Shown: piece by piece, positions 51,988 to 60,364 of the stretch
Layout: each line of letters opens with the position of its first letter
How positions within the stretch are numbered: position 1 is the first letter of the stretch
NCBI RefSeq assembly: GCF_014200575.1
Contig: NZ_JACHBZ010000001.1
Span: 310,001 to 374,000, forward strand
Direction: 5' to 3'
DNA length: 64,000 bases
Source: Mucilaginibacter saanensis
GTDB lineage: Bacteria; Bacteroidota; Bacteroidia; Sphingobacteriales; Sphingobacteriaceae
Notes under the pieces: generated by a model
The model's input: the letters and a program-made list of their open reading frames with translations, nothing else
Told to the model about the DNA's origin: nothing
Database searches by the model: none
Position numbers and translations under genes: made by a program

Positions 51988-53160
51988 TTAAACTTTGAGT
52001 CTTATTCTCTTTTTTTCCATTAAGCCAACTATTGCTATCAATATAAACGCCGTGGCCATAGAACGTGCCAGGCCAATAATGCCGTTACTGAAAACAGCAG
52101 GATAGTTTATCTGGAACAACATGAGCAGAAAAACCTGGAAGTATGGCATTAAATAACAGGTGAGCGTACTGGTACCTGCTGGCCATATCCAGTTGAACCA
52201 GTTTTTTTTGCCCTTGACGTCAACCAGGTATATCATCAGTTCAAACACCAGAATGGTGATACCGCTGCAAATAAATATCCAGGCGGGTGTTGATCGTATT
52301 TTGGAAATACCGTCTGTATAAGGGCGTATAAGCAAGCCCAGGACAATAAGAAGTATGCCCGTGGCTCCAAAAATAAGCCAGATCTGGTGCGATTTGCCCA
52401 GTGTAACCAGGCGTGCATATATTTCAGATATCATAATGCCACCCATAGTTAGTGTTACCGAGGCTGCATCGCCAATAAACCATATTTTACCATGTATGAT
52501 TCCCGCGTGTTTAGCAATATTAATGGCTACAAATAAAATAAGCACCGGCACAAGTACGGTTAATTTGCCTTTGGCCAATAAATAAACCACAGCACAAACT
52601 AAATAGGCCCAGCCAATAATACCTAATATACCCCACCATGACGGGCGCATCCACCGTAGGTTAAGCGCATCGCCGCCCTTGTATAGCACAGCCATGGCAA
52701 TAAGCAGTGCAATGCCGAGTGCGGTTAAGCTGTATCTTTTGGCTTTACTCATGGTATCGGGATAATCAAGCCATATCAGGAAAAAGCCAATGGTGATCAG
52801 GATTGCCCACAACGCTTTTGGTAACAGGGCTGCTGTGCTGTAGCTTTCCAGGTTTACATGAAAAAAGCCCATGATAATTAATGCAGCACTGCGGGTAACT
52901 ATGTAAGTTAAAATTGATATAAATGAATTGCCCTTATTGATCCTGTTTTTTAGTGCAAATGGCAATGATAGACCTACAATGAACAAAAACGCGGGAAAAA
53001 TAGTATCTGCAAAACCCATGGCATCGGCATTGCCTGCCGCATGATCTATCCATTCCGGAATGTGCTTTACGCCGCTGGCGTCATTAACAAATATCATTAA
53101 TAACATAGTAACCGCGCGTAATACATCAATGGATAACAGGCGCTTGGGGAGTTGTTGCAT
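51988..53160 (-). CDS. DUF5009 / HGSNAT-like membrane acyltransferase
   Basis: A 390-residue protein with about ten membrane segments, opening with LLSIDVLRAVTMLLMIFVND, then GFADTIFPAFLFIVGLSLPF. This is the family related to heparan-alpha-glucosaminide N-acetyltransferase, which acetylates terminal glucosamine across a membrane using acetyl-CoA. Pairing with a GH18 chitinase fits a role on aminosugars, but catalysis is not shown. A second family member is at 56001-57149. Confidence 0.85.
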   Translation of the reverse strand: MQQLPKRLLSIDVLRAVTMLLMIFVNDASGVKHIPEWIDHAAGNADAMGFADTIFPAFLFIVGLSLPFALKNRINKGNSFISILTYIVTRSAALIIMGFFHVNLESYSTAALLPKALWAILITIGFFLIWLDYPDTMSKAKRYSLTALGIALLIAMAVLYKGGDALNLRWMRPSWWGILGIIGWAYLVCAVVYLLAKGKLTVLVPVLILFVAINIAKHAGIIHGKIWFIGDAASVTLTMGGIMISEIYARLVTLGKSHQIWLIFGATGILLIVLGLLIRPYTDGISKIRSTPAWIFICSGITILVFELMIYLVDVKGKKNWFNWIWPAGTSTLTCYLMPYFQVFLLMLFQINYPAVFSNGIIGLARSMATAFILIAIVGLMEKKRIRLKV

Positions 53161-53505
53161 TTAAGGCTTTTTAAATTGTAATACAGGTAACAGGTATAAC
53201 TCTTTTAATTTGTCGGGTTTATTAGTTATGCCGTATTGGTGCGTTTTAAGTTAAATAATGTTGTTTTATACATCATTAACAAAACTAAGGCGTAAAAGCC
53301 AGCCAGTTATATTATTCGCCCCTACATCACCACTACGCCACCTGAAAATTAGTGAGCGGAGCTTAATCATAGCAAAATCTGTAGGAGATTACTTAACGTT
53401 AACAGACAAGGTGTTAGTAGATAAGTTTATAAAGAATAATGCGGGGGAGGGCATTTGATAAGGGTACAACTGCCAGATTATTACAACAGGTAGTTGAGCG
53501 GCGTT
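53161..53505. other. gene-free region upstream of the DUF5009 gene
   Basis: 345 bases with operator site D (53320-53336) and no recognised promoter consensus. A 66-codon frame on the plus strand (53258-53458) crosses the operator and has no protein-like features, so it is not called. Confidence 0.5.
53320..53336 (+). promoter_or_regulatory. shared operator motif, site D
   Basis: CCCTACATCACCACTAC, 15 of 17 bases equal to site A1 and keeping the C(A/C)CTAC-N5-CACTAC pattern, 160 bases upstream of the DUF5009-GH18 pair. It reads away from those genes, unlike sites B and A2. Confidence 0.5.
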
Positions 53506-53541
53506 AAAAAGAAAAAGACCCATAAGGGTCTTTTTCTTTTT
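53506..53541 (-). terminator. terminator of the histone-H1-like gene
   Basis: A perfect 16-bp stem (53506-53521 with 53526-53541) with loop ATAA and T-rich tail on the minus strand, 22 bases past the stop. Confidence 0.85.
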
Positions 53542-53562
53542 ACATTATTACCAAGTCAGTAT

Positions 53563-53952
53563 TTATTTAACCGGGGTGCTTTCCGCTTTATCAGCAACAG
53601 GTTTTTTAGCAGCTGGTTTTACAGCTTTGGCGGCAACGGCAACAGCTGGCTTTTTGTCAGCGGCAGCTTTTACTATTGGAGTAGCCGCTGTTTTTTCTAC
53701 AACTACTGCGTTGGTTGCTTTTTTATCTTTCGCGGGTTTTGAGTCGGCAGCTGGCTTATTGCCGCTTATTTTTGCTGCAAGTGTTTTAGCCAGGTTTTTT
53801 GACGCTTTTTCAATAGCCTTGCTTACTTTTTTTAAATCAGGTTCAAATTCACCTACTATTGATTTTATTTGATTGAGCAGCTTGTCGTTTAATTGTTTTT
53901 TCAGGACTTTACGGGCTTCCTTGGCGGCGGTTTTATTTTTATTGTTCTTCAT
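53563..53952 (-). CDS. histone-H1-like Lys/Ala/Pro-rich protein
   Basis: A 129-residue basic, low-complexity protein. The first half is helical (KKQLNDKLLNQIKSIVGEFE, then LKKVSKAIEKASKNLAKTL). The second half is a disordered tail of Lys, Ala and Pro repeats (KPAAKKPVADKAES) like eukaryotic histone H1 tails. Such proteins bind DNA nonspecifically in several bacteria. It has its own promoter and a strong terminator, so it is probably expressed well. Confidence 0.75.
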   Translation of the reverse strand: MKNNKNKTAAKEARKVLKKQLNDKLLNQIKSIVGEFEPDLKKVSKAIEKASKNLAKTLAAKISGNKPAADSKPAKDKKATNAVVVEKTAATPIVKAAADKKPAVAVAAKAVKPAAKKPVADKAESTPVK

Positions 53953-54325
53953 GTTGTCGGATAGGGAAAAATTCAGAAGTGTTTTGAATTTATTTTTCGC
54001 TGCAAAATTACGTTAATAAATAGCTTCTTTAATATTATTTTTATGTTAACAAAACAACTCTATGTTAAGTAATTATTAACAACAAGTGTATTGATTTTTA
54101 GTTTTCTAATGTCAGTAATTAATATTAATTGTGTATTATATAAACGCGCGTAATATTGATTGCTATTCAGTTTTATGAAAATATATTGTTTAATAATAAT
54201 TGCGTTGCTATACCCGGCAATGTGTATCTTAATTTATTAACGGGGCTTTTTAAAATCAATGATTTCTTGAAAGCTTTTAGGTTAATTTATAACTTAGCAG
54301 GTCTATAAAAATTGCCCTTAATACC
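53953..54325. other. AT-rich gene-free region
   Basis: 373 bases between divergent genes. It contains the minus-strand promoter at 54003-54010; the rest is very AT-rich with no convincing gene, RNA or repeat seen. Confidence 0.5.
54003..54010 (-). promoter_or_regulatory. -7 promoter element for the histone-H1-like gene
   Basis: CAAAATTA reads TAATTTTG on the minus strand, about 50 bases before the start codon. Confidence 0.4.
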
Positions 54326-54796
54326 ATGATCAAAGATTTAAATTCATTAAACCAGGTAGCCGAGTTTCACAGTACCTTTAAACATCCTATTATAGCTGCA
54401 CCGGTTATTCCGTCAAAAGAGCGTTGCGATTTGCGCATATCCCTGCTGGCCGAGGAGCTTAAAGAGCTGCAACAAGCAGTTGATGATAATAACCTGGTTG
54501 AAATAGCCGATGCCCTTTGCGATTTGCAATATGTATTATCAGGTGCCGTACTGGAGTTTGGCTTGGGCGAAAAGTTTAAAGAGCTGTTTGATGAGGTACA
54601 CCGCTCTAACATGAGCAAAGCCTGCAAAACCATTGAGGAGGCCAACCAAACTATTGAACACTACCGCAGTACTGCCGGTACAGAATCGCACTATAAAGAA
54701 ATTGACGGCTTGTTCCTGGTATATCGTACTGCCGACAATAAAACACTTAAATCAATAAACTACTCACCTGCCGATTTAGGCACCATAGTAGGTTAA
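54326..54796 (+). CDS. MazG-like nucleoside triphosphate pyrophosphohydrolase
   Basis: A 156-residue all-alpha NTP pyrophosphohydrolase of the MazG/PRA-PH/DR2231 group. The metal-binding pattern is LLAEELKELQQAVDD (acidic EE-x-x-E) followed by VEIADALCDLQYVLSG (D-x-x-x-D). It would hydrolyse a nucleotide triphosphate to monophosphate and pyrophosphate, usually for pool cleaning. It precedes rlmF by 21 bases on the same strand, so they may be co-transcribed. Confidence 0.85.
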   Translation: MIKDLNSLNQVAEFHSTFKHPIIAAPVIPSKERCDLRISLLAEELKELQQAVDDNNLVEIADALCDLQYVLSGAVLEFGLGEKFKELFDEVHRSNMSKACKTIEEANQTIEHYRSTAGTESHYKEIDGLFLVYRTADNKTLKSINYSPADLGTIVG

Positions 54797-54817
54797 TCAT
54801 ACTTAAAACTAAATAAC

Positions 54818-55783
54818 TTGCCAGAATCAGCTCCCAACCAACCCGAAATTAAGGAAACCATGCACCCGCGTAACCAGCACCGTCTGGGATACGATTTCAA
54901 GGCGCTGATAAAGGCTATTCCGCAGTTGCGCCCTTTTGTTGCGGTAAATCAGTATGATAACCAAACCATTAATTTCTCCAATCCGGATGCCGTAAAAATG
55001 CTCAACAAGGCGTTGTTAAAGCATCATTACAACATTGGCAACTGGGATATTCCGGCCGGTTATTTATGTCCGCCTATCCCCGGTCGTGCAGATTATATTC
55101 ATTACGTAGCCGATTTATTGGGTACATCAAATGCGGGTGTAATACGCAAAGGCAAAAAAGTGAGGGTATTAGATATTGGTACCGGAGCAAATTGTGTGTA
55201 TCCTATCATTGGTCAGCAGGAATATGGCTGGAGCTTTGTGGGGACAGATATTGATGAGGCTGCAATTGAATCGGCACAAAAGATCATTGATGCCAACGCG
55301 CAATTAAAAAATACCATTGAATTGCGGCTGCAAAAGCATCGCGGCGATATTTTTGTGTTTGCCATAAAACCCGGCGAACTGTTTGATCTTACCATTTGTA
55401 ATCCGCCGTTTCACGCTTCCATCAAAGAAGCAACTGAAGGTTCGCGCCGTAAATGGAATAATCTGGGCCTTAAGGCAGAAAAAGAGAAAGAACCCTTACT
55501 CAACTTTGGGGGTCAAAATGCCGAATTGTGGTACCCCGGCGGCGAGGCTGCTTTTTTAAAGCTGATGGCTGCGCAAAGTACCCGGTTTGCCAAACAGTGT
55601 TTATGGTTTACCACGCTGGTATCAAAAAAGGAAAACCTGCGTATTTTATATAATGCCCTGCAAAAAGCAGGAGCAGCAGAGGTACAAACCATCAATATGT
55701 CGCAAGGACAAAAGGTAAGCCGCATCATGGCCTGGACCTTTTTTTCACCCGAGGAGCAGCAGCAGTGGGTAAAAAAGGGTTAA
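54818..55783 (+). CDS. rlmF: 23S rRNA (adenine(1618)-N(6))-methyltransferase
   Basis: A 321-residue S-adenosylmethionine-dependent methyltransferase for A1618 of 23S rRNA. The start region [16 protein letters not shown], the stretch [20 protein letters not shown], the SAM loop [16 protein letters not shown] and the catalytic NPPF ([10 protein letters not shown]) agree with E. coli RlmF. TTG at 54818 gives an N-terminal extension like that of homologues; the ATG at 54860 behind AAGGA is a possible alternative. Confidence 0.92.
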   Translation: MPESAPNQPEIKETMHPRNQHRLGYDFKALIKAIPQLRPFVAVNQYDNQTINFSNPDAVKMLNKALLKHHYNIGNWDIPAGYLCPPIPGRADYIHYVADLLGTSNAGVIRKGKKVRVLDIGTGANCVYPIIGQQEYGWSFVGTDIDEAAIESAQKIIDANAQLKNTIELRLQKHRGDIFVFAIKPGELFDLTICNPPFHASIKEATEGSRRKWNNLGLKAEKEKEPLLNFGGQNAELWYPGGEAAFLKLMAAQSTRFAKQCLWFTTLVSKKENLRILYNALQKAGAAEVQTINMSQGQKVSRIMAWTFFSPEEQQQWVKKG

Positions 55784-55913
55784 AATGCTGGGTGTTTTGT
55801 ATGAATTAGGATTTTGTTTGAACCAAGGTTTACGAGATTAATGAGTATCGTAACTAATAATTAGACACATGTTTATTTACGCTGGTTATTGCGAGGTACG
55901 AAGCCTCACCCAA

Positions 55914-55970
55914 CCCTCTCCAAAAGAGAGGGCTTTAAAATACTTTTGAAGTCTCCCCCTTTGGGGGAGA
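55914..55970. repeat. tandem palindromic repeats, 'CCCTCTC' and 'TCTCCCCC' types
   Basis: CCCTCTC-CAAAA-GAGAGGG (55914-55932) followed by TCTCCCCC-TTT-GGGGGAGA (55952-55970), both perfect hairpins. The same pair of units recurs at 58311-58378, and the first type at 50726. Confidence 0.6.
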
Positions 55971-56000
55971 TTTAGAGGGGGCTTCCTGCTTCACATTTCA

Positions 56001-57149
56001 TCATACCCTTAAAAAGGTCTTTTTCTGATATAAGTAATACAGGAAAACCCATTTTATCATAATAAAACATATAGCCATTACTACAATATTATAGGGATTG
56101 CCAACCAGCTGACCTAACCACCCAAAAAAGCTGTCGGTGGTATATTGCCACTTAATAAAATGGCCCGATATATAGATCAGTATAGAATTCATACCGATCA
56201 CCTTAAAAAAGAATGCCCATTTTTTATAACCCAATACGTCAATTACATAGTAGAACAGCGCCATCAGCAGTAAGCTTATTCCACCTACTTGCATTACAAA
56301 CGAGCTGCTCCAAAGATTTTTATTGATCGGGAAATCAAGGTTCCATATTTGTGCAATAATCAGGAAAATTACTCCTGTAACCGCCATAATAGCAACTTTG
56401 CGTGTTTGTTTTAACCCTGTTTTTTTCAATAGCGAACCGGTCAGGATACCTAACAAACCCGTGCTGATAGCCGGTATTGTTGAGAATAAGCCTTCGGGAT
56501 CATGGATGCCTAAATAAAGGCGGCCCGGTAAAAGGGTGCGGTCCATATACGAGGCAAAGTTGCCCTGCATGGTGAGATCGCCGGGGGCAAAGCCAGGGGC
56601 CGAAGTAAACTTTAACAACAGCCAATACCCAATTATAAAAAAGCAAAACCATACCATCTGCATCCGCTCTTTGCTATACAGGTAAATAATGTTGGCAAAC
56701 ATATAGGCTATGCCAATGCGGCCAAGAACGCTGGCAAAACGTATTTGGGCTATAGGCATAATGTTAAGCCCGTTGTTGACCACCAAACCAAGTAATACCA
56801 GTATCAATGCCCTTTTCATAACCCTTAGGGTTAATTGCCCGCGGCTTTTCCCTTTTTCCAATTCGCGACCAACCGAAAACGGGGTTGATACACCAGCCAT
56901 AAACAGGAAAAGCGGAAATATAAGGTCATAGAGGTGAAAGCCGTTCCAATCGGGATGGGTAAATTGCAGCGCTACGGCCTCCCAAAATGGTGATTTGGTA
57001 GCTTTTGCCAGGGTATGGAATATTTCTTCGCCACCCATAATCCAAAACATATCAAACCCGCGCAGGGCATCTAACGAAAATAAGCGTGTAGGGGCTGTAT
57101 TAATATCATCAGGCGCGCTGCCTGTTTGTACATGTGCGGTGGTGGCCAT
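56001..57149 (-). CDS. DUF5009 / HGSNAT-like membrane acyltransferase 2
   Basis: A 382-residue multi-spanning protein, opening with LFSLDALRGFDMFWIMGGEE and the characteristic THPDWNGFHLYDLIFPLFLF (His-x-x-W-x-G and D-L-x-F-P). It has the same family fold as the protein at 51988-53160 but is clearly diverged. It probably transfers an acyl group to a sugar across the inner membrane; the acceptor is unknown. It stands alone, with no shared operator motif seen upstream. Confidence 0.87.
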   Translation of the reverse strand: MATTAHVQTGSAPDDINTAPTRLFSLDALRGFDMFWIMGGEEIFHTLAKATKSPFWEAVALQFTHPDWNGFHLYDLIFPLFLFMAGVSTPFSVGRELEKGKSRGQLTLRVMKRALILVLLGLVVNNGLNIMPIAQIRFASVLGRIGIAYMFANIIYLYSKERMQMVWFCFFIIGYWLLLKFTSAPGFAPGDLTMQGNFASYMDRTLLPGRLYLGIHDPEGLFSTIPAISTGLLGILTGSLLKKTGLKQTRKVAIMAVTGVIFLIIAQIWNLDFPINKNLWSSSFVMQVGGISLLLMALFYYVIDVLGYKKWAFFFKVIGMNSILIYISGHFIKWQYTTDSFFGWLGQLVGNPYNIVVMAICFIMIKWVFLYYLYQKKTFLRV

Positions 57150-57279
57150 TTTTTTTAAAAGTTTAGTTTGTACTAAAGATATAAAAACAAACTATTTAAA
57201 ATATTTTTTTAAGTAGGTGATTTTTTAAAAATAAAATGAATAAGCAAGGGCGTAACTTCGCGTTTTGTAAATTAAACTG

Positions 57280-57957
57280 ATGTTAGAGATTATATATTGC
57301 GATGAGCACCTGATTGCCATTAATAAACCACATGGATTGCTGGTGCACCGGTCGCCCATTGCTGCCGATGCATCTGAGTTTGCGCTGCAATTGCTGCGCG
57401 ATCAGATTGGACAAAAGGTAAACCCGGTACATCGTATTGATCGTAAAACAGGCGGTATATTATTGTTTGCGCTTGATAAACAGGTGGAGATAGCCATGCA
57501 GCAGCAGTTTATGGAAAATCAGGTGCATAAAAAATATCTGGCCATAGTGCGCGGCCATACGCCTGACCAGGAGAATATCGATTATCCGCTGCGTAAAGAG
57601 AATGGCACGCTGCAGGATGCTTTTACCAGCTACACCACCCTTAAACGTGCCGAACTTGATATTGCCTTTGGCGGTCATGCTACTTCGCGTTATTCGTTGG
57701 TGCAGGCAGCGCCTACCACGGGGCGTATGCATCAGTTACGCAAGCATCTCAGTCATATTTTTCACCCCATTATTGGCGATCGTACCCATGGGTGTAATAA
57801 GCAGAATAAGTTGTTTACCCAAACCTGGGATATGAATACCATGTTGTTGCATGCCTCACATTTACAGTTTACCCACCCGGTTACCGGTAACAATATACAG
57901 ATTGATGCTGGTCTGCAGCCTGAATTTGTTCGGGTAATGCAGATAATGGGATGGTAA
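57280..57957 (+). CDS. truC: RluA-family pseudouridine synthase, TruC-like
   Basis: A 225-residue pseudouridine synthase most like TruC, which makes pseudouridine 65 in tRNAs. The start MLEIIYCDEHLIAINKPHGL, the catalytic Asp in NPVHRIDRKTGGILLFAL, and TGRMHQLRKHLSHIFHPIIG with DRTHG correspond to TruC. No S4 domain is present, also as in TruC. Specificity within the RluA family is judged by resemblance only. Confidence 0.85.
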   Translation: MLEIIYCDEHLIAINKPHGLLVHRSPIAADASEFALQLLRDQIGQKVNPVHRIDRKTGGILLFALDKQVEIAMQQQFMENQVHKKYLAIVRGHTPDQENIDYPLRKENGTLQDAFTSYTTLKRAELDIAFGGHATSRYSLVQAAPTTGRMHQLRKHLSHIFHPIIGDRTHGCNKQNKLFTQTWDMNTMLLHASHLQFTHPVTGNNIQIDAGLQPEFVRVMQIMGW

Positions 57958-58032
57958 ATGCTTCATTTTTAGTATTATAAAATAAACAAAACCGGAATGC
58001 GTTTGTAGTTTAACTGGTAAATACATAAAGAG

Positions 58033-58338
58033 ATGATTAAGCCGGCAGAATATAATTTATACACTGCTTATGGTGAACGTTGTATCACCATAAAGCCTGT
58101 AAACCAAACCATATCCGGAGGGGCTTTGTATGTAACGGGAGTGTTTAAACTCAAGGAGGGCGAAGTGGGTTTGGGAGATATTGTTTTTGACGATAACATG
58201 CGTGAATGGGAATACACGGGTTTTGGTGACCTAACCCATGTACAGGCCGCAGAAATAGCCAGATACATACAGGATAAAACCAAACAGGAGATGGAAAACC
58301 CCACCCAAAGCCTCCCCAAAGGAGAGGGCTTAAAATAA
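58033..58338 (+). CDS. hypothetical protein with repeat-derived C-terminus
   Basis: A 101-residue soluble protein I do not recognise, with a beta-rich middle (ALYVTGVFKLKEGEVGLGDI, VFDDNMREWEYTGFGDL) and a C-terminal helix (HVQAAEIARYIQDKTKQEME). The last 14 residues (NPTQSLPKGEGLK and the residue before) are encoded by an intergenic palindromic repeat also found at 55914 and 50726, so the original stop was probably earlier and the repeat insertion extended the frame. It follows truC by 75 bases. Confidence 0.65.
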   Translation: MIKPAEYNLYTAYGERCITIKPVNQTISGGALYVTGVFKLKEGEVGLGDIVFDDNMREWEYTGFGDLTHVQAAEIARYIQDKTKQEMENPTQSLPKGEGLK

Positions 58339-58378
58339 AATTGAAAGTTTAAGGTTAAGTCTCCCCCTTTGGGGGAGA
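58311..58378. repeat. tandem palindromic repeats overlapping a gene end
   Basis: CCTCCCC-AAA-GGAGAGGG (58311-58328) and TCTCCCCC-TTT-GGGGGAGA (58360-58378), the same pair as at 55914-55970. The first lies in the last codons of the upstream hypothetical gene. Confidence 0.6.
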
Positions 58379-58404
58379 CTTAGAGGGGGTTGTTTTATTT
58401 ACCT

Positions 58405-58412
58405 TATCTTTG
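58405..58412 (+). promoter_or_regulatory. -7 promoter element for the DEAD-box helicase
   Basis: TATCTTTG, an exact TAnnTTTG match, 20 bases before the ATG at 58433. Confidence 0.5.
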
Positions 58413-58432
58413 CGCACACTCCAATAGTCATA

Positions 58433-59734
58433 ATGATCAAACAAGCGCTCGAGAATCTCAAAATAAATGCCCTTAATGAAATGCAGCAGGCTGCCCTTAG
58501 TGCAGCTAAAAAAAGCGATGTGATACTGCTTTCGCCCACGGGCTCGGGCAAAACACTTGGCTTTTTATTACCATTACTGGGTTTGCTTGATACTAATATT
58601 ACAACCGTGCAGGCAATGATCCTCGTGCCATCGCGCGAGCTGGCGTTACAAATAGAACAGGTTTTTAAGACGATAGGCAGTGGGTTTAAGGTAAACTGCT
58701 GTTATGGCGGGCACCCTGTAAAAATTGAGCGCAACAATCTGTCGCAGCCGCCAGCGGTGTTAATCGGCACGCCAGGCCGTATCGCCCACCACCTGCGCCG
58801 CTATAGTTTTAGTACCGATACCATTCATACCTTAATATTGGATGAGTTTGATAAGGCCCTTGAATTTGGTTTTCAGGAAGACATGACCTACATCATCAGG
58901 CAAATGCCGGCCATTACCAAACGCATACTTACTTCGGCAACCAAAATGCAGGAGATCCCGGCCTTTACAGGCATGGTAAAACCTATGGAGCTGGATTACC
59001 TGACTAACGCTGCTTCGGCTCCTGATATCAAACAAAAAGCCGTAATAGCCGAAGCTGCCGATAAGCTGGATGCCTTGTTTGCGCTGATCTGTAAAATAGG
59101 GGATAATGCCACGCTGGTTTTCTGTAATCATCGCGAAGCAGTGGAGCGTATCAGCGATCTGCTGTTTGACCGCGGCTTACCGCATGATATATTTCACGGC
59201 GGTATGGAGCAGGACGACCGCGAGCGGGCGTTACTGAAGTTCAGGAACGGCAGCCATCGCTTGTTAATTACTACAGACCTGGCATCACGCGGGTTGGACA
59301 TACCGGAGATTGAGCATGTAGTACATTACCAATTACCGCATAATGAGGAAGCCTATACACACCGTAATGGCCGTACTGCCAGGATGCACGCCAAAGGCAC
59401 ATCGTACCTGATACTATCGCCTGATGAAAAGCCAGCTTATTTAAGGGAGATGCCAGAGATTGAGGAACTGCCTGAAAATCCGGAGATACCTCCTTTATCA
59501 CCCTGGGCCACTTTGTATATCGCCGCAGGCAAAAAAGACAAGGTGAACAAGATTGATATTGTTGGCTTGTTGCTAAAAAAGGGTGGCTTGGATAAGGAAG
59601 ATGTAGGCTTGATAGAAGTGCATGACTACGCCTCTTATGCTGCTGTAAAACGTAACCGGATTGAGCGTGCAGTACAAGCCGTTAAAGGCGAAAAGATCAA
59701 AAATAAAAAAGTTAAAATAGATATTTCAAGATAA
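58433..59734 (+). CDS. DEAD-box family RNA helicase (DEFD variant)
   Basis: A 433-residue RNA helicase. Motif Q region is replaced by a short start (LKINALNEMQQAAL), motif I is SPTGSGKTLGFLLP, Ia PSRELALQ, Ib TPGRI, II reads DEFD instead of DEAD, III SAT, IV TLVFCNHREAVERIS, V TTDLASRGLDIPEIEHVVHY and VI HRNGRTARM. The protein is close in size to DbpA/RhlE-type helicases, but lacks a long basic tail. It may act in ribosome assembly or RNA decay. It is 15 bases ahead of the DUF1456 gene. Confidence 0.93.
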   Translation: MIKQALENLKINALNEMQQAALSAAKKSDVILLSPTGSGKTLGFLLPLLGLLDTNITTVQAMILVPSRELALQIEQVFKTIGSGFKVNCCYGGHPVKIERNNLSQPPAVLIGTPGRIAHHLRRYSFSTDTIHTLILDEFDKALEFGFQEDMTYIIRQMPAITKRILTSATKMQEIPAFTGMVKPMELDYLTNAASAPDIKQKAVIAEAADKLDALFALICKIGDNATLVFCNHREAVERISDLLFDRGLPHDIFHGGMEQDDRERALLKFRNGSHRLLITTDLASRGLDIPEIEHVVHYQLPHNEEAYTHRNGRTARMHAKGTSYLILSPDEKPAYLREMPEIEELPENPEIPPLSPWATLYIAAGKKDKVNKIDIVGLLLKKGGLDKEDVGLIEVHDYASYAAVKRNRIERAVQAVKGEKIKNKKVKIDISR

Positions 59735-59749
59735 TAAACTGAGAAGAGA

Positions 59750-60022
59750 ATGAGTAATAATGATATCATGAAAAAGCTACGCGTAGCTATGAAATTTACC
59801 GACGATGATATTGTAAAGGTTTTGGAACTGGTTAATTTCAGGATCACCAAGACCGAACTGGGTGCCATATTCCGCGCTGACGATCACCCCAATTTTAAGC
59901 CTTGCGGCGATCAGATCCTGCGCAATTTTCTCAATGGCCTGATTATTCATCAACGTGGCCCAATGCCTGATAAAAGAGCACCGAAGACTGACGATAAAGG
60001 AGCTACGCCTGAATCGAAGTAG
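59750..60022 (+). CDS. DUF1456 (YehS-like) protein, half length
   Basis: A 90-residue protein of the DUF1456 family. E. coli YehS has two copies of the domain in about 156 residues; this one has only one copy resembling the C-terminal one (NDIMKKLRVAMKFTDDDIVK, then ELGAIFRADDHPNFKPCGDQ and LRNFLNGLIIHQRGP), with a short charged tail. Function unknown. Close coupling to the helicase suggests an RNA-related role. Confidence 0.75.
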   Translation: MSNNDIMKKLRVAMKFTDDDIVKVLELVNFRITKTELGAIFRADDHPNFKPCGDQILRNFLNGLIIHQRGPMPDKRAPKTDDKGATPESK

Positions 60023-60301
60023 CTTTTAAGTAATGCTGCCTGAAGTAATGCCGAGTTTATTTCGGCACCTCACAGGACGCACAAACCGAAAGTTGTACAC
60101 TTTGCATATTGGGGTGTTGAAACAAATTCAGCGTGGCAGTAAATTATATTAAGAAGATAAAAAGCGGTGGCTTAAGCGCGATTCCTTCCCTCGGGAAGGG
60201 GTAGGAAGGGGTTTCATCAGTTTGTAATTTGCCGCGCGTATAAATCCCTTCCTGCCATTGCGCGTCAATCCAGCCGCACCCCTCCCGCTTGGAGGGAATT
60301 A
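60023..60301. repeat. gene-free region with palindromic repeats
   Basis: No gene is seen. GCCGAGTTTATTTCGGC (60051-60067), CCTTCCC-TC-GGGAAGG (60184-60199) and a related CCCCTCCCGCTTGGAGGG near 60282-60298 are hairpin-forming repeat elements of the type scattered elsewhere in the window. Confidence 0.5.
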
Positions 60302-60344
60302 AAAACAAAAGAGCGATGAGTAAAACTCATCGCTCTTTTGTTTT
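60302..60344. terminator. strong bidirectional terminator
   Basis: A perfect 19-bp stem (60302-60320 with 60326-60344) and loop TAAAA, with A/T runs on both sides, 21 bases beyond the lolA stop and 280 bases after the DUF1456 gene. Confidence 0.88.
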
Positions 60345-60364
60345 ATCAGGTAAAATGTATGACG

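Noticed and set aside
53258..53458. A 66-codon plus-strand frame
   Set aside because: It crosses operator site D, has no ribosome site, hydrophobic pattern or recognisable fold, and is more easily explained as regulatory DNA.
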